DNA of 64,000 nucleotides from Cecembia calidifontis (lineage in GTDB: Bacteria > Bacteroidota > Bacteroidia > Cytophagales > Cyclobacteriaceae), in the NCBI RefSeq assembly GCF_004216715.1, contig NZ_SGXG01000001.1, positions 1,550,001 through 1,614,000 on the forward strand, read 5' to 3'. The position numbers were made by a program, and so were the translations under genes. Position 1 is the stretch's first letter. The number at the start of each line of letters is the position of its first letter. This document shows, piece after piece, positions 1 through 8,093 of this stretch. The notes below the pieces were generated by a model, which saw only the letters and a program-made list of their open reading frames with translations, did no database searches and was not told the origin of the DNA.

Positions 1-1242
1 GTTTCCGGAAGCAAACAATTCTTCCAAAATAGGATGTGAATTAGCACATGGTCCACAATAAGGATTGCATACTTTGAGTACATGATATTTGGCATTTTCC
101 CCTTTAAGCAATATTCCCAATCCTTCTGGATTATTGGAAATTCTTCTTGAACCCGATAAAAAATGATCGAAAATATCGGTGTTGGATAAAAATCTGGTAA
201 GCTTGCTTTTTTGCTTCTGAAGTTCCTTTTTGGTCAGTAAATAGGGCCTGAGACTCAGCCAAGCTATAACAGTTCCTATAAATAGAAAGGAAAACAAAGT
301 CAATTCCTGAAATTGTACGGAGACTGTGTTCACCAGAAAAATCTGACTAAGCAGGATTTCTGCTGTCAGTATTGCCGAGATCCAAAGGCACAGCATGCAC
401 CATTTCTTGATTTTTGCCCACTGATAATAGATGGAGATAGGAACGATGGCAATCGCTGCAAAGCTTAAATAGGCTAAGAGTTGCAATCCTGTACCTGAGA
501 ATGAAGTCAGCAGTAAATGAAGACTACCTGATAAAAAATATGAAAAGGCTATAATGCTTAAACTGATACCTCCACTTAGAGAAAAGGAATTGGAGACAGC
601 ATTACAATCAATGTTTTTCCCTCCGGAACAAAACTCTTTGATAGCTGAATTGCCTTTGTCCACCTCAGCCCAAAGCAAGATGGAGGAAATAATCAACCCT
701 GCCGATTTTAAGGTGAAAAGTGAAAAAGCCCCAATCGAATGGGATAAATCACCTGAAAAATCCAAAAAGCTATCCATCAACCAAACTACTCCGATAACAC
801 CAAAAAGAATAAACAAAGCCCGAAAAATCAAGCTTTCTTTCCTTCTGGTACTATAGCCTGGTTCTGAGGCGTTTTCTGATTTCTCCAAAAGTAGCGTAAT
901 CCCCGTCCACTTATTTACAAACTCATTTTTTGAAAGGTTTTCATTCTTGCCTTCTAAATCCGTGTACTCCACACTTTCTACAGATATACCGGATATACAA
1001 CTGAAATAGGGATAACTATCCCCTTGAAGTTGAACGATGCAGGGCAGGGTTATTTGGTCCAGTTTATCTGTCGTAATATTGAGCCCAAGGCTGTCCACCT
1101 TATAATGATTCAAGGTATCTGAAATAGTAAGCAAAGATTCCTGCTCGGGATGGGATGCTACCTGATCTTTCAAGTATTCTTTTGTAAAAGGAACATCCAG
1201 AAGAAGTAGGACTTTCTTTAAAATCAAATAAGAATTTTCCAT
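1..1242 (-). CDS. Degenerate C39-like / VKOR / thioredoxin fusion, copy 1 (partial, runs off window start)
   Basis: The reading frame starts at ATG 1242-1240 and stays open to the window edge (414 codons). Domain order: about 130 residues resembling a C39 peptidase fold but without the catalytic Cys; four to five membrane segments of a vitamin K epoxide reductase (VKOR) domain with one widely spaced Cys pair and a WCxLC motif; then a thioredoxin-like domain beginning with CxPYCGPC just before the edge. VKOR-thioredoxin proteins reoxidise or form disulfides in exported proteins (family knowledge). It lies downstream of the truncated C39 exporter on the same strand and is a paralogue of the copy at 4343-7996. 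The first roughly 155 coding bases and the leader are identical to that copy, after which the two diverge. A role in folding the GG-leader peptide is inference. Confidence 0.8.
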   Translation of the reverse strand, partial: MENSYLILKKVLLLLDVPFTKEYLKDQVASHPEQESLLTISDTLNHYKVDSLGLNITTDKLDQITLPCIVQLQGDSYPYFSCISGISVESVEYTDLEGKNENLSKNEFVNKWTGITLLLEKSENASEPGYSTRRKESLIFRALFILFGVIGVVWLMDSFLDFSGDLSHSIGAFSLFTLKSAGLIISSILLWAEVDKGNSAIKEFCSGGKNIDCNAVSNSFSLSGGISLSIIAFSYFLSGSLHLLLTSFSGTGLQLLAYLSFAAIAIVPISIYYQWAKIKKWCMLCLWISAILTAEILLSQIFLVNTVSVQFQELTLFSFLFIGTVIAWLSLRPYLLTKKELQKQKSKLTRFLSNTDIFDHFLSGSRRISNNPEGLGILLKGENAKYHVLKVCNPYCGPCANSHPILEELFASGN

Positions 1243-1500
1243 AAAAACTTAGGTTAAAAACAGCTTCATCAGAAATAATCTCTTTCAAAAGATTAATTAC
1301 GTTGTCTAACCTAAAAAATAAATTTTTAAATACCAAATCCATATTGCGTTATAACCTACTAATTTGAAGGCATTTAAATTATTTTAATAGCAATAAACCA
1401 AAGATAATTCTAAAAACTTCGTTTTATCCCCCCCCTCCAAACTAATTGATAAGTGAATTTGAAGTTTTCGGAATTTAAAACTTTTTTTATAGTTTTTGAA
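1243..1500 (-). repeat. Duplicated upstream block of the VKOR fusion genes
   Basis: 1243-1304 matches 7997-8058 almost base for base. 1320-1500 matches the sequence on the far side of the IS4 element (9487-9660), including a C-rich tract near 1428 and the AT-rich stretch ending at 1500. A third, diverged copy of the 62-base proximal part lies at 20391-20463 on the plus strand. The block probably holds the promoter and 5' leader of the VKOR genes; this is inferred from position and conservation. Confidence 0.7.
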
Positions 1501-1512
1501 TAAATTCTGTAT

Positions 1513-2493
1513 TCAGTTGTCCGAAGGTTGTACCTTTGAATAACATGGCTGCCTGCAGGCTTCGCCTTCGTACCCCTGGTAAAGGATTTTCAACTCCGTT
1601 CCAAAATAGGCCAAAGACTTAAATACCAATGATACCAAGCCACATGCTCGGGATGGCCCGGAGCGGTGGTCACCGATACGTTGCATGATATCCCCAGTCA
1701 TGCGGGTATCGAAATAGGAAATGGGCAGGTTCATCAATTTGATAAAAAAATCCGAAACAAGTGAAATATTAATCCTTGTGGTCAGGTGCAACAATATCCA
1801 GCTGCGAAGCACTTCCACGCTCATCCTACCCAGAAAGAGCATGATCTGGGCAAAAAGCACCAGATAGATAAAGTTGATGTCCTGGTTCTGGATCCCCACA
1901 TCCACAATGCTCTGGATCAGGAAAGGAAAAATCAACTGCAAGAGACTGCCTACCAGCAATCCGATGGCCAGCTGGGCAATCAGGTTTTTATAGTTGAAGA
2001 GGTATTTGAACAGGAAACTTAAAGAACGCTTCTCTTTATCCTCCCATTTCATTTTCCTGAAGGTAGGGGTAGGTTCCAGCAAAAGAGTGATTCCCTCTTT
2101 GGTATGCTCATCGGCATTGTTGCCGATCCATCGTGAAATAAATTCTTCTTTAGAATACTTGATCAGACCATAAGCTGGATCTGAGATATAGACAGTATCT
2201 TTTCTGATTTTATACACCACTACAAAGTGCTGTTTGTTCCAATGGACAATAACTGGAAGGGGGGCTTCTCTAAGTTTATTAAAATTCAGTTTTGCCCCTA
2301 TGGTCTTAAATCCCATAGCCTCTGCTGCATCACTGAGTTTCAATAGACTACTTCCTTCCCTCGTAGTTTCGGATATTTCTCTGATTTCTTTTAACGATAT
2401 CAACTTGCCACAGTGCTTGGCTATGATGCGCAAACAGGTAGGACCACAGTCTTTAAAGTCGGGTTGTTTGTAAAAAGGGAAGATGGTTTTCAA
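1513..2493 (-). pseudogene. Truncated C39 peptidase-containing ABC exporter
   Basis: The N-terminus (about residues 1-130) is a C39 cysteine peptidase with visible active-site elements: DCGPTC (Cys), QHF (His) and SDP (Asp). This domain cuts double-glycine leaders during export. Residues 155-276 are the first membrane segments of an ABC exporter, reaching the conserved IGDHR near 1666. After that the frame runs into about 50 unrelated residues and stops at 1513. Full-length members are about 700 residues and carry an ATP-binding domain, which is absent here, so export activity should be lost. It sits between the beta-propeller lipoprotein and VKOR copy 1. The 3' sequence from about 1665 to 1513 has no recognisable origin and probably came in by rearrangement. 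Confidence 0.8.
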
Positions 2494-2619
2494 TAGATTA
2501 TAAAATTAATTTTATGATTCTGTGTATTGTATCTTGACAGCCTCAAAAACAGAAACCCCTGTTTATTTTTAATATGTTCATAAATTCAGATTTACCATCT
2601 TTGATTAAATATTTCGTAA

Positions 2620-3687
2620 TCATTTCAGCATTACAATCCCGATAACGGGGTTTTGTTCTTCCTTCGATGTATTTGAAAATCCATCAGTTTTGACATAATA
2701 GAATGTATCACTTTTGGCATCCAATAAATTAAGAACTACGGTATCGCCTTCATCATCAAGTGGTCCCCCTTTGAAATTATAAGCTTTTGAAGTTTTTCTG
2801 TTATAGATAAAAAAATAAATATCATTTCCATCCTTATAATAGTGCGAACCCAAATAGTTGGCCGTCAGAAAAATATTGGCAATCATATATCTTTTGATTC
2901 CCCTTTCATCCAAATGGGGTTCCGCGAAACGTAATTTAGCATAAGGAATGATTCTATCTGTTTCTAATTGAAAAACAGTATCGCGTAAAAAGCGCTCATT
3001 TGTAGCCACAGGTGCATAAATAAAATCATCGAATCCATTAGTACTGATGAATTTAGAATAGCCCAACCAACCTGCTTGCTTGTCTTTTCTCACGACTCTT
3101 CTAATAGGAATGGAATCTAAACCGTTAAAGTTTTTATCCAGAATATACATCGAGGTTTCAGTGGCAAACCCTCCATCCACGGGTATTTCATATTCGTAAG
3201 AAATGACATAAATCTTGTCTTTGTCAAAAGATAAATTACTGATAAAAAAGTCCAAGGTAAATTTATCCACCAATTCAAATTCGAAATTGTAAACGAGAAC
3301 CTTCCTCGAGGAAACAATGTAGAATTTCCTTAAATCCTCGTCTACACCGAAAGCAGATACAAATCGGTACTCACCGGGCCCATCACCTTGTCTCCCCAAA
3401 ACTTTAAAAAACTTCCCACTATGCTCAAAAATTAATATTCGATGATCAAATGTTATAACAACAAAGTATGAATCGATTCTGACCACCTCTTTGACATTGG
3501 TTATCAATGCATCTTCATGATTTTCAAGAGTAATTTCAGTGATTGAATCTGAAATTGAACGTAATTCTATCCCTTGGTTAGTTTTATTAGGCACCTCCAC
3601 AGTCCATAAATCTGTAATCTCAAGTTCCTTACAAGCAATCAGTAAAAACCCCAGAAAAATCAATATGCTTATCCTTGTTTTTTCCAT
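2620..3687 (-). CDS. 6-bladed beta-propeller lipoprotein
   Basis: 355 residues. The N-terminus has a short hydrophobic stretch ending in a lipobox (LLIAC, Cys at about 19), so it should be a lipid-anchored periplasmic or outer-membrane protein. The body shows repeated strand-rich blades and the motif GRQGDGPGEYR typical of Bacteroidetes 6-bladed beta-propeller proteins (DUF5128-like). No catalytic residues are evident; these proteins are usually thought to bind a partner or ligand. It lies between the GG-leader peptide gene and the truncated C39 exporter on the same strand, so a role as partner, receptor or immunity protein for the peptide is possible but only inferred. The start at 3687 is supported by the signal peptide. 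Confidence 0.75.
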   Translation of the reverse strand: MEKTRISILIFLGFLLIACKELEITDLWTVEVPNKTNQGIELRSISDSITEITLENHEDALITNVKEVVRIDSYFVVITFDHRILIFEHSGKFFKVLGRQGDGPGEYRFVSAFGVDEDLRKFYIVSSRKVLVYNFEFELVDKFTLDFFISNLSFDKDKIYVISYEYEIPVDGGFATETSMYILDKNFNGLDSIPIRRVVRKDKQAGWLGYSKFISTNGFDDFIYAPVATNERFLRDTVFQLETDRIIPYAKLRFAEPHLDERGIKRYMIANIFLTANYLGSHYYKDGNDIYFFIYNRKTSKAYNFKGGPLDDEGDTVVLNLLDAKSDTFYYVKTDGFSNTSKEEQNPVIGIVMLK

Positions 3688-3910
3688 TGTTGATCACGTA
3701 TTTTTACTATATACACTGTTACCCAAGGCAGGTTAAATAAACCTTTTTTTTGAATACTCTAATTTTATTGGTATTATATTGATAACCAACCCTTGACCCA
3801 AATAAAAGAGTTTATATTAAAGTCAAGTTATCGTTATGAATTTCAATAAATACATTGTGGTTGTATTCTTGAAAACTTTTATCCCTGCGCTTTTCTGAAT
3901 TGTACGAGGA

Positions 3911-4013
3911 TTTAGTTAAAGCAAAATCTAAAGTAATAAATAAATCCCAAATCCTTAGGAGAATTTCAAAAGGCCAAAGGCATCCTTCCATTCCCCTAAG
4001 GTTTTAACTAAAG
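3911..4013 (-). terminator. Nested inverted repeat downstream of the GG-leader peptide
   Basis: Two nested inverted repeats flank the stretch: an outer 10-base pair (3911-3920 with 4004-4013) and an inner 7-base pair CCTTAGG/CCTAAGG (3953-3959 with 3995-4001). It begins 16 bases after the peptide stop codon, so it may end transcription or stabilise the peptide mRNA. There is no clean U-tract. Confidence 0.35.
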
Positions 4014-4028
4014 AAATTTTTAAATATT

Positions 4029-4259
4029 TTATTGGACGGCCCCTCCGCATGTTACAGGATCACCTCCACATTGAGCTTGTGCCACTTCAATTGCATCTTG
4101 TACATTTCCTGCCCAAACATAAAATCCTCCACTTGTCGGTTGAGTAACATTTCCACAATAACAAGTGAAAGTTCGACCACCAGTAATCTTCTTCATCTGA
4201 CTTCTTCCAAGCACCTCATCAGAAGGAAGTCTTAACATTTCTAAGCTTAACTTTTTCAT
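4029..4259 (-). CDS. Double-glycine-leader cysteine-rich peptide precursor
   Basis: 76 residues. The first 28 form a leader (MKKLSLEMLRL...MKKITGG) with the pattern of Bacteroidetes GG-type natural-product and bacteriocin precursors; cleavage is expected after Gly-Gly. The 48-residue core starts RTFTCYCG and holds four cysteines (a CxC pair, then two C-GG sites), consistent with two disulfides. The core is Gly-rich with no other processing signals visible. It is the last peptide-sized gene after VKOR copy 2 (83 bases downstream) and precedes the propeller lipoprotein, with a C39 peptidase exporter next. Cleavage by C39 and oxidation by VKOR are family-based inference. Whether the product is a bacteriocin, a signal or something else cannot be told from sequence. 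Confidence 0.75.
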   Translation of the reverse strand: MKKLSLEMLRLPSDEVLGRSQMKKITGGRTFTCYCGNVTQPTSGGFYVWAGNVQDAIEVAQAQCGGDPVTCGGAVQ

Positions 4260-4342
4260 GATTTTAAGATTTATTGAAAATTAAAATCTCCGGACATTTG
4301 GGTCAGCCGAAGCTTCTGACCATCCATCGCGACTGAATATTT

Positions 4343-4775
4343 TTATATCAAAATATATTTTAGGTCTTCTATACTGTAAGCCTTAGGTAATTCATATCCA
4401 TTGATAAAGATGGTTGGTGTGTAGCTGATATTTTCCAGTTCACACCAATTCAACATGTCTTTTATGCAGGATTCCTGAGCTTTCAGTTCCCCGTTCATAG
4501 GGTATTTGGCTGCAAAGGTTTCATACTCCTTCCTCTCTGGCAGGTACCAATCGTCAAGTGCCTGTATGATTTCCTCCTGATTGGCCTGAGCAGCTACAGC
4601 CATAATATGACTGATTGTTTTATACTTAATGGCATCTCCTCCTCCGGGATGAAATACAACCTGCAGGTTTATGTTTCCTGAAGCAAACAATTCTTCCAAA
4701 ATAGGATGTGAATTAGCACATGGCCCACAGTATGGGTTGCATACTTTGAGTACATGATATTTGGCATTTTCCCCT
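4343..4775 (-). pseudogene. 3' part of VKOR/thioredoxin fusion copy 2 (split by IS)
   Basis: This encodes the C-terminal thioredoxin/DsbA-like domain: CNPYCGPC active site, a conserved cis-Pro region (YTPTIFINGYELP) and stop at 4343. It is in frame with the 5' part at 6858-7996 once the IS element and one copy of the TTAA target are removed (1139 + 433 bases = 524 codons), so the ancestral protein was about 523 residues. The fragment has no native start; a weak internal start could at most give the last 118 residues without the CxxC motif. Confidence 0.85.
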
Positions 4776-4779
4776 TTAA

Positions 4780-6857
4780 CCCAGATTGCAGCTATCCGCC
4801 TGTAAGTAGCTGTAATCTGGGTATTTCTGTTTTTTTGAGTTCAAGTTTGTGTACTACGGATTTTCTTTTTGTAAACGGTTGGTATTTGGTCTGAAGGATG
4901 TCGTAGATTTCTTTTAGGTTTTTGTTTGGAACTGTACACTTGCGTGTGGTAATGACTTTATCATAGGTGTTTTTCCCTGAAGTAGTGATGGCCTTTTGTG
5001 TGTTTCCTATTCTCACTATTTCACCCCAGCAGCTTTTTATTCCCTTCTGCTTGAGCTGGTACCTCACTGTATTGACTATCCAATATGCAAGGATTCCCAG
5101 ATGTAGATGTGCCATGGTGGCATCATCGTTTTTATGGTAAATCGGTCTAAGATCCAGATCGGTTTTTAGTGTACGGAAGGCATTCTCTATTTCCCTGATA
5201 GTGTTATAGATATTCCAGATGATGTACTCCTCCTGCACGTTCAGGTTTGTCCGTAAAAAATAGATGCCCAGATTATCAGCTTTTGCCTGCTCCCGTTCCG
5301 GGTTTTTCTTCCATGACATTGCTGTCGCCTGTTCTGTTTTAGGGTCACTTTCAACAGTGATCTCATAATAATACTGGACTGATGGATACTTTTCTTTGGC
5401 CCTCCCGATGCGCTGGTGGACTTTATCGGTTTTTTTCACTCCTCCCTTGCTGTTGAGGGCATGCTGTATTTTTTGCAGTTCCTGTTCAAACCTTTGTTCG
5501 AACTGTAGCTTCATGCCTTCCTCTTTCTTCTCTTTGGAAGGGCTTTTGACTTCCAAATAATAGTCTGTGTTTTTTTCTGTGGACACGGCTCTGAGTCTGA
5601 TGTTCTGCTTTGATTTTGTTTCCAGCAGAGTTGTAAGCCTGTCGGGCACATAGCTATAATCCTTGAGTTTTGTCCTGCTTACACAGAGGTAGCTGTATCC
5701 TTTGCTCTGGATAAGATGCAGGTTTTCTTCGGTGGCTATGCCTGCATCGAGTACCACTACCGCAGGTCCTGTACAGGTGTGGACGGAAAGCTTTTCAATC
5801 ATTGCAGCAAGTGTGTTGCAGTCTGCTATGTTTCCTTCCAGGATAGAGGAGTACTTGATAAACCCTTCCACATTCACTACCAGTGCCAGCACAACAAGTT
5901 TTGCGTCTTTTCTTTTTTCCTTGCTCCTCCCGTATTGTGCCAGCTTACTGTTCGGTTTTTCTCCCTCAAAGTAGGTGTTGGTCAGATCATAAAGGATGAT
6001 CTTATCCTGTAGATCAAAGAGTTCATTGGTACGTTTGGAAAGGTGCTTTTCGAGTGAATCTTTGACTTTGTATAGCTCAAGCGCACTTTTGTACAGCTTG
6101 TCCTTGGTTATTTTATCCATATCATAGCCCGTAAGCTCACAGACTGCCGAGTTTTCCTTTATCCAACGGACAGTTTTGAGTTCGGAAGCGGGGTATACCG
6201 CACGGGATACAACCTGTGTGGCTGCAAGACTTGCATCTTCGGCGCTGAATCCCGCCGAAAGTAATAAAGGTGTAAGCTGCAGCTTCTCCCATGTCTGGAA
6301 AGCAATATTCTCTGCTCCTATTTCTCTGGCATTACTGTGCTGGATGGTATCCATATCCACCATCCGTGACAGCTGCTGTTCCGACTTGATATCCAGCTTC
6401 TTGGAAGATACGATCCGACTCCAGAAGTCTTCAACATAGCGTCTGACGATTGGATCTTCCTCCAGGTCAAAAAAAGAAGCCTTGTGCTCATACTTCTCAG
6501 TAAGGTGTTTCTGTATTTTGTTGAGCTGCTCGGGCGCAGCATCCTCCATGAAACCTATATTCAGGATAGTGCGATGACACACCCTGTTGTCAGCATTACG
6601 GTAACTTTCCACCAGCCGGTAGTATCCGCTGAGTCTTCCCGAATCGGGATGTTTACGTAAAGAGAACTTGAAATACATGGTGTAAAGTACTGGTATTGAA
6701 CCCCAAGATGCAATACCCCTTGTGTACTACAAACCAAAAAATGGCATTATACAGCCCGTAGAAAAAAAATCACGTAGGGGGGTACGGGTAATCGGAGCTA
6801 AAAAAAAGAAAATTTCCCGAAATTTTCTTTTTTAACCCCTAAAAGCTGCAATCTGGG
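4780..6857 (-). mobile_element. IS1634-like insertion sequence, complete
   Basis: 2078 bp. The ends are 14-bp perfect inverted repeats (4780-4793 CCCAGATTGCAGCT and 6844-6857) flanked by a duplicated TTAA (4776-4779 and 6858-6861). The boundaries are confirmed by the uninterrupted paralogue at 101-110, where a single TTAA occurs. Just inside the left end an imperfect copy of the terminal repeat (4806-4819) lies in inverted orientation, so the end can fold into a hairpin that also covers the transposase stop codon. The element interrupts VKOR copy 2. Confidence 0.9.
4792..6678 (-). CDS. IS1634-family DDE transposase
   Basis: 628 residues, large for a transposase but normal for the IS1634 group of the IS4 superfamily. 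The DDE residues can be placed: Asp in LYDLTNTYFEG, Asp in VVVLDAGIA, and Glu in IREIENAFRTLKTDL followed by RPIYH. The N-terminus carries the small domain typical of the family. The frame is uninterrupted and the element has intact ends, so it may be active. The gene points toward the same strand as the host gene. About 180 bases between the start codon and the right end hold its presumed promoter. Confidence 0.88.
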   Translation of the reverse strand: MYFKFSLRKHPDSGRLSGYYRLVESYRNADNRVCHRTILNIGFMEDAAPEQLNKIQKHLTEKYEHKASFFDLEEDPIVRRYVEDFWSRIVSSKKLDIKSEQQLSRMVDMDTIQHSNAREIGAENIAFQTWEKLQLTPLLLSAGFSAEDASLAATQVVSRAVYPASELKTVRWIKENSAVCELTGYDMDKITKDKLYKSALELYKVKDSLEKHLSKRTNELFDLQDKIILYDLTNTYFEGEKPNSKLAQYGRSKEKRKDAKLVVLALVVNVEGFIKYSSILEGNIADCNTLAAMIEKLSVHTCTGPAVVVLDAGIATEENLHLIQSKGYSYLCVSRTKLKDYSYVPDRLTTLLETKSKQNIRLRAVSTEKNTDYYLEVKSPSKEKKEEGMKLQFEQRFEQELQKIQHALNSKGGVKKTDKVHQRIGRAKEKYPSVQYYYEITVESDPKTEQATAMSWKKNPEREQAKADNLGIYFLRTNLNVQEEYIIWNIYNTIREIENAFRTLKTDLDLRPIYHKNDDATMAHLHLGILAYWIVNTVRYQLKQKGIKSCWGEIVRIGNTQKAITTSGKNTYDKVITTRKCTVPNKNLKEIYDILQTKYQPFTKRKSVVHKLELKKTEIPRLQLLTGG

Positions 6858-7996
6858 TTAAGCATTATTCCCAATCCTTCTGGATTATTGGAAATACTTC
6901 TTGAACCCGATAAAAAATGTTCAAAGATTTCTGTGTTGGAAAGAAATCTGGCAAGCTTACTTTTTTGCTTTTGAAGTTCCTTATTGGTCAGTAAATAGGG
7001 CCTGAGACTCAGCCAAGCCACTACTGTCCCTAAAAATAGGAAGGAAAACATTGTCAATTCCTGAAATTGTATGGAGCCGGAGTTTACCAAAAAAATCTGA
7101 CTAAGCAATATTTCTGCGAGCAGTACTGTCGAAATCCAAAGGCACAACACACACCATTTCCTTATTTTTGCCCATTGGTAATAGATGGATATGGGACTTA
7201 TAAATACTCCGGACAGAGTCAAATAGCCAAGTAAATGCAATCCTGATCCGGAGAAAGAAGACAAAAGCACAAAGAGAACACCTGAAAAGAAATAGGCAAA
7301 GGCTATAATGCTTAAGCTTATTCCTCCCGGCAAAGAAAAGGAAGAAATGACTGAATTACAGTCTGTATTTTTGCCTCCTGTGCAATAATCTTTTATGGCC
7401 TTATTGTCCTTATCAACTTCTGACCAAAGCAAAACCGAGGAAATGAACAATCCAATGGCTTTCAGAAGCAATAGTGACATAATTATAAGTGCATGGGTTT
7501 GATTTACGAAAATAGGCTGAGAAAAACCAAGTAACCCAATCAGGCTTATGAGTACTAAGGAAAAAAGCAGAAACCGGAAGACGAAAGCATCCTGCTGTCT
7601 CGCCTTAAATCCAGGTTCACCTGATTTATCAGACTTCTCCAAAAGTAGAGTTACACCTGTCCAGTTTTTGGCAAATTCCTCTTTTGAAGTGTTTTTGATT
7701 TTCCCCTTTTCATCCAGGTAATCAACAGAATCTATTTCCGCTTTAGTGAGAATGCTAAAATAAGGATGTCCATTTTCTTGAATCTGTATAATACAGGGAA
7801 GCGGAATTTGATCCAGCTTTTCTACAGAAAGGTTAAGTCCAAGGCTGTCCACCTTATAATGATTCAAGGTATCTGAAATAGTAAGCAAAGATTCCTGCTC
7901 GGGATGGGATGCTACCTGATCTTTCAAGTATTCTTTTGTAAAAGGAACATCCAGAAGAAGTAGGACTTTCTTTAAAATCAAATAAGAATTTTCCAT
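6858..7996 (-). pseudogene. 5' part of VKOR/thioredoxin fusion copy 2 (split by IS)
   Basis: Starts at ATG 7996 and encodes the degenerate C39-like domain (residues 1-130) and the VKOR membrane domain (about 145-335) with CTGGKNTDC and KWCVLCLW cysteine pairs. The frame leaves host sequence at 6858 and ends six codons inside the IS (stop at 6839), removing the thioredoxin domain. In the C39-like region the catalytic Cys is missing and only a His in NGHPYF remains near the expected place, so it probably binds rather than cuts a GG leader (inference). The first roughly 155 bases are identical to copy 1; the rest is clearly diverged. Confidence 0.85.
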
Positions 7997-8093
7997 AAAA
8001 ACTTAGGTTAAAAACAGCTTCATCAGAAATAATCTCTTTCAAAAGATTAATTACGTTGGCTAACCTAAAAAAATAAATTTTAAAATGCTGAAT
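7997..8093 (-). repeat. Leader of VKOR copy 2, matching the copy 1 leader
   Basis: Nearly identical to 1243-1335 for its first 62 bases. It is cut by the IS4 element at 8094; the upstream continuation resumes at 9487. The imperfect 10-base target repeat of the IS (8084-8093, AATGCTGAAT) is at its distal end. Confidence 0.7.

Noticed and set aside
1100..1342. 80-codon minus-strand frame over the VKOR copy 1 start, repeated at 7854-8042
   Set aside because: It is the alternative frame of the duplicated leader and VKOR N-terminus; the VKOR frame explains the coding part. Only the short KEIISDEAVF part is noted under findings.
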